Assembly (NCBI GenBank): GCA_902772605.1
Contig: CACYBG010000264.1
Coordinates: forward strand, 1-7,483
Direction: 5' to 3'
DNA length: 7,483 bases
From: an uncultured Spirochaetaceae bacterium
Lineage (GTDB): Bacteria > Spirochaetota > Spirochaetia > Treponematales > Treponemataceae
The notes below the pieces were generated by a model. It was not told the origin of the DNA and made no database searches. It was given only the letters and a program-made list of their open reading frames with translations. Numbering within the stretch: the first letter of the stretch is position 1; each line of letters opens with the position of its first letter. A program made the position numbers and the translations under genes. Shown here in pieces: positions 6,916 to 7,483 of this stretch.

Positions 6916-6944
6916 ATTATATACCATAACTGCAGGATTGTCGA
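6916..6944 (-). promoter_or_regulatory. Sigma-70-type promoter of GGDEF-EAL gene
   Basis: On the minus strand TCGACA (6944-6939, five of six -35 bases), a 17-bp spacer, and a perfect TATAAT (6921-6916). The predicted start is near 6909, leaving a leader of about 80 nt. Confidence 0.75.
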
Positions 6945-6961
6945 GAAAATGTTTTAATATA

Positions 6962-6981
6962 TTACTTAAACGTTACTTAAA
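6962..6981. repeat. Helically phased 9-bp direct repeats upstream of promoter
   Basis: TTACTTAAA occurs at 6962-6970 and again at 6973-6981, an 11-bp period, close to one turn of DNA. Relative to the predicted start near 6909 the copies lie at about -53 to -72 on the minus strand, directly upstream of the -35. This is where an activator or the RNA polymerase alpha subunit (UP element) would bind. The tract is very AT-rich, so chance similarity is possible. Confidence 0.45.
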
Positions 6982-7000
6982 ATAACTGTCTTTTTAAATA

Positions 7001-7148
7001 CGGGCGTTCCCTGCCTGCCCTTCGATTCCTCAGGGACAGTCAGGTCGGGCTTTCCGGGGTTCCGCTTTCGCTTCATTCCCGATTGCTTCGCCCGTGCTCA
7101 GCAACCGTGAACGGTTTCACCGCCCCTACAATCCCTAACGCAAACCCC
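7001..7148. repeat. GC-rich folded intergenic element, possible repeat or structured RNA
   Basis: Positions 7001-7140 are about 61% G+C, while 6941-7000 are about 18%. The edges GCGTT (7004-7008) and AACGC (7137-7141) are complementary and can close a multi-arm fold. Arm one pairs CCCTG (7009-7013) with CAGGG (7031-7035). Arm two pairs CGGGC (7046-7050) with GCCCG (7090-7094) and, inside it, CGGG (7055-7058) with CCCG (7078-7081). Arm three is AACCGT (7103-7108) with ACGGTT (7111-7116). On the minus strand GCGAAAGC, a GNRA-type tetraloop, caps arm two. No protein-coding frame is evident. It could be a dispersed intergenic repeat of the kind I associate with treponemes, or a structured RNA; copy number cannot be seen here. 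Confidence 0.5.
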
Positions 7149-7160
7149 TTAAATTTGTCT

Positions 7161-7195
7161 GAAAACAAAAACGGACACCCACAAAGGATGCCCGT
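7161..7195 (-). terminator. Rho-independent terminator of gltX
   Basis: About 20 bp after the gltX stop the minus-strand RNA forms a 10-bp stem (7195-7186 with 7180-7171) around a 5-nt loop, followed by UUUUGUUUU. Two pairs are G-U wobbles on the minus strand and A-C mismatches on the plus strand, which fixes the transcribed strand. Confidence 0.85.
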
Positions 7196-7215
7196 CATAA
7201 AATCATCTTAAAAAA

Positions 7216-7483
7216 TTAAAATTCAGCCAGAGTCCTGTCCAGTCTTGCAAGGGACTTTTCAACTCCCAGAATCAGTATGGAACCGATCAAAGGCGGAGAA
7301 ACCCTGCTTCCCGTAACTGCCATGCGTATCGGCATCATGAAGTCGCCAAGCTTTACGCCAAGCTCTTCGGCACAGGTCTTTGCAAAATTCTCGGCGGCCT
7401 CGTGGTCAAGTTCCGGAAGCTTTTTGATGAAGTCCTTTGCCTTGACAAGAACCTCCTTTGTCTTTGCCTCGTCCAGTTTTTTC
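7216..7483 (-). CDS. gltX: Glutamate--tRNA ligase, C-terminal end (partial)
   Basis: GltX charges tRNA-Glu with glutamate in the cytoplasm. Only the last 89 codons are in the window; the gene continues past the right edge, so the catalytic domain with its HIGH and KMSKS motifs is not visible. The visible part is the C-terminal helical, anticodon-binding domain. Its characteristic run is LGVKLGDFMMPIRMAVTG followed by SRVSPPLIGSILILG, which corresponds to the bacterial GltX consensus around 'LRVALTG...PPLFE...LG'. It ends ARLDRTLAEF and a TAA at 7218-7216. The reading frame is intact and a strong terminator follows, so gltX is the last gene of its unit. A related glutaminyl-tRNA synthetase is unlikely, given this C-terminal helical domain. 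Confidence 0.93.
   Translation of the reverse strand, partial: KKLDEAKTKEVLVKAKDFIKKLPELDHEAAENFAKTCAEELGVKLGDFMMPIRMAVTGSRVSPPLIGSILILGVEKSLARLDRTLAEF

Larger units (their letters stand above)
6829..7215. other. 387-bp intergenic region between GGDEF-EAL gene and gltX
   Basis: This is the only gap over 300 bp. From left to right it holds an approximately 80-nt leader of the GGDEF-EAL gene, that gene's promoter, a phased AT-rich repeat pair, a GC-rich folded block, and the gltX terminator. No open reading frame with a ribosome binding site was found. The leader does not resemble a c-di-GMP riboswitch; its only visible pairing is a loose AAAACG/CGTTTT match (6854-6859 and 6895-6900). Confidence 0.8.

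Noticed and set aside
1..7483. tRNA genes, CRISPR arrays, insertion sequences or phage genes
   Set aside because: Reading both strands showed no cloverleaf tRNA, regularly spaced repeats, transposase motifs or terminal inverted repeats beyond those listed.

Overview
The window looks like a piece of a spirochaete chromosome, most likely a gut or rumen Treponema. This is an inference. The clues are a DnaK with the Gram-negative type insert in its ATPase domain, a lipoprotein with a loose spirochaete-style lipobox, and a membrane-tethered nuclease related to Holliday junction resolvases of a kind I associate with treponemes. AT-rich promoters alternating with GC-rich structured intergenic DNA fit as well. 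No 16S rRNA or other decisive marker is present.

Layout. Positions 62-2008 and 2077-2715 (minus strand) hold dnaK and, upstream of it, grpE: the core of the heat-shock chaperone operon, transcribed toward position 1. A hairpin without a U-tract follows dnaK, and the next gene (dnaJ would be usual) lies outside the window. Upstream of grpE, also on the minus strand, is a small lipoprotein gene of unknown function (2892-3518) with a strong promoter. Divergent from it on the plus strand are a secreted protein of unknown function (3763-4473) and, 5 bp later, a membrane-anchored PD-(D/E)xK nuclease-like protein (4479-4940); the two probably form one transcription unit. Convergent with these is a PAS-GGDEF-EAL protein (4993-6828, minus) with a degenerate EGDEF motif and a complete EAL site, probably a c-di-GMP phosphodiesterase. 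The right edge (7216-7483, minus) is the C-terminal end of glutamyl-tRNA synthetase, followed by a good intrinsic terminator.

The 387-bp gap between the c-di-GMP gene and gltX is the largest non-coding stretch. It holds a near-consensus promoter and leader for the c-di-GMP gene, two 9-bp repeats spaced one helical turn apart just upstream of that promoter, a GC-rich (about 61%) block of roughly 145 bp that can fold as a closed multi-arm structure, and the gltX terminator.

How the genes work together: DnaK and GrpE are chaperone and nucleotide-exchange factor. The lipoprotein, the secreted protein and the membrane nuclease are all cell-envelope products around two divergent promoters, but nothing in the sequence proves a shared function. 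The strongest candidates for something undescribed are the folded intergenic block at 7001-7148 and the secreted-protein plus membrane-nuclease pair at 3763-4940.
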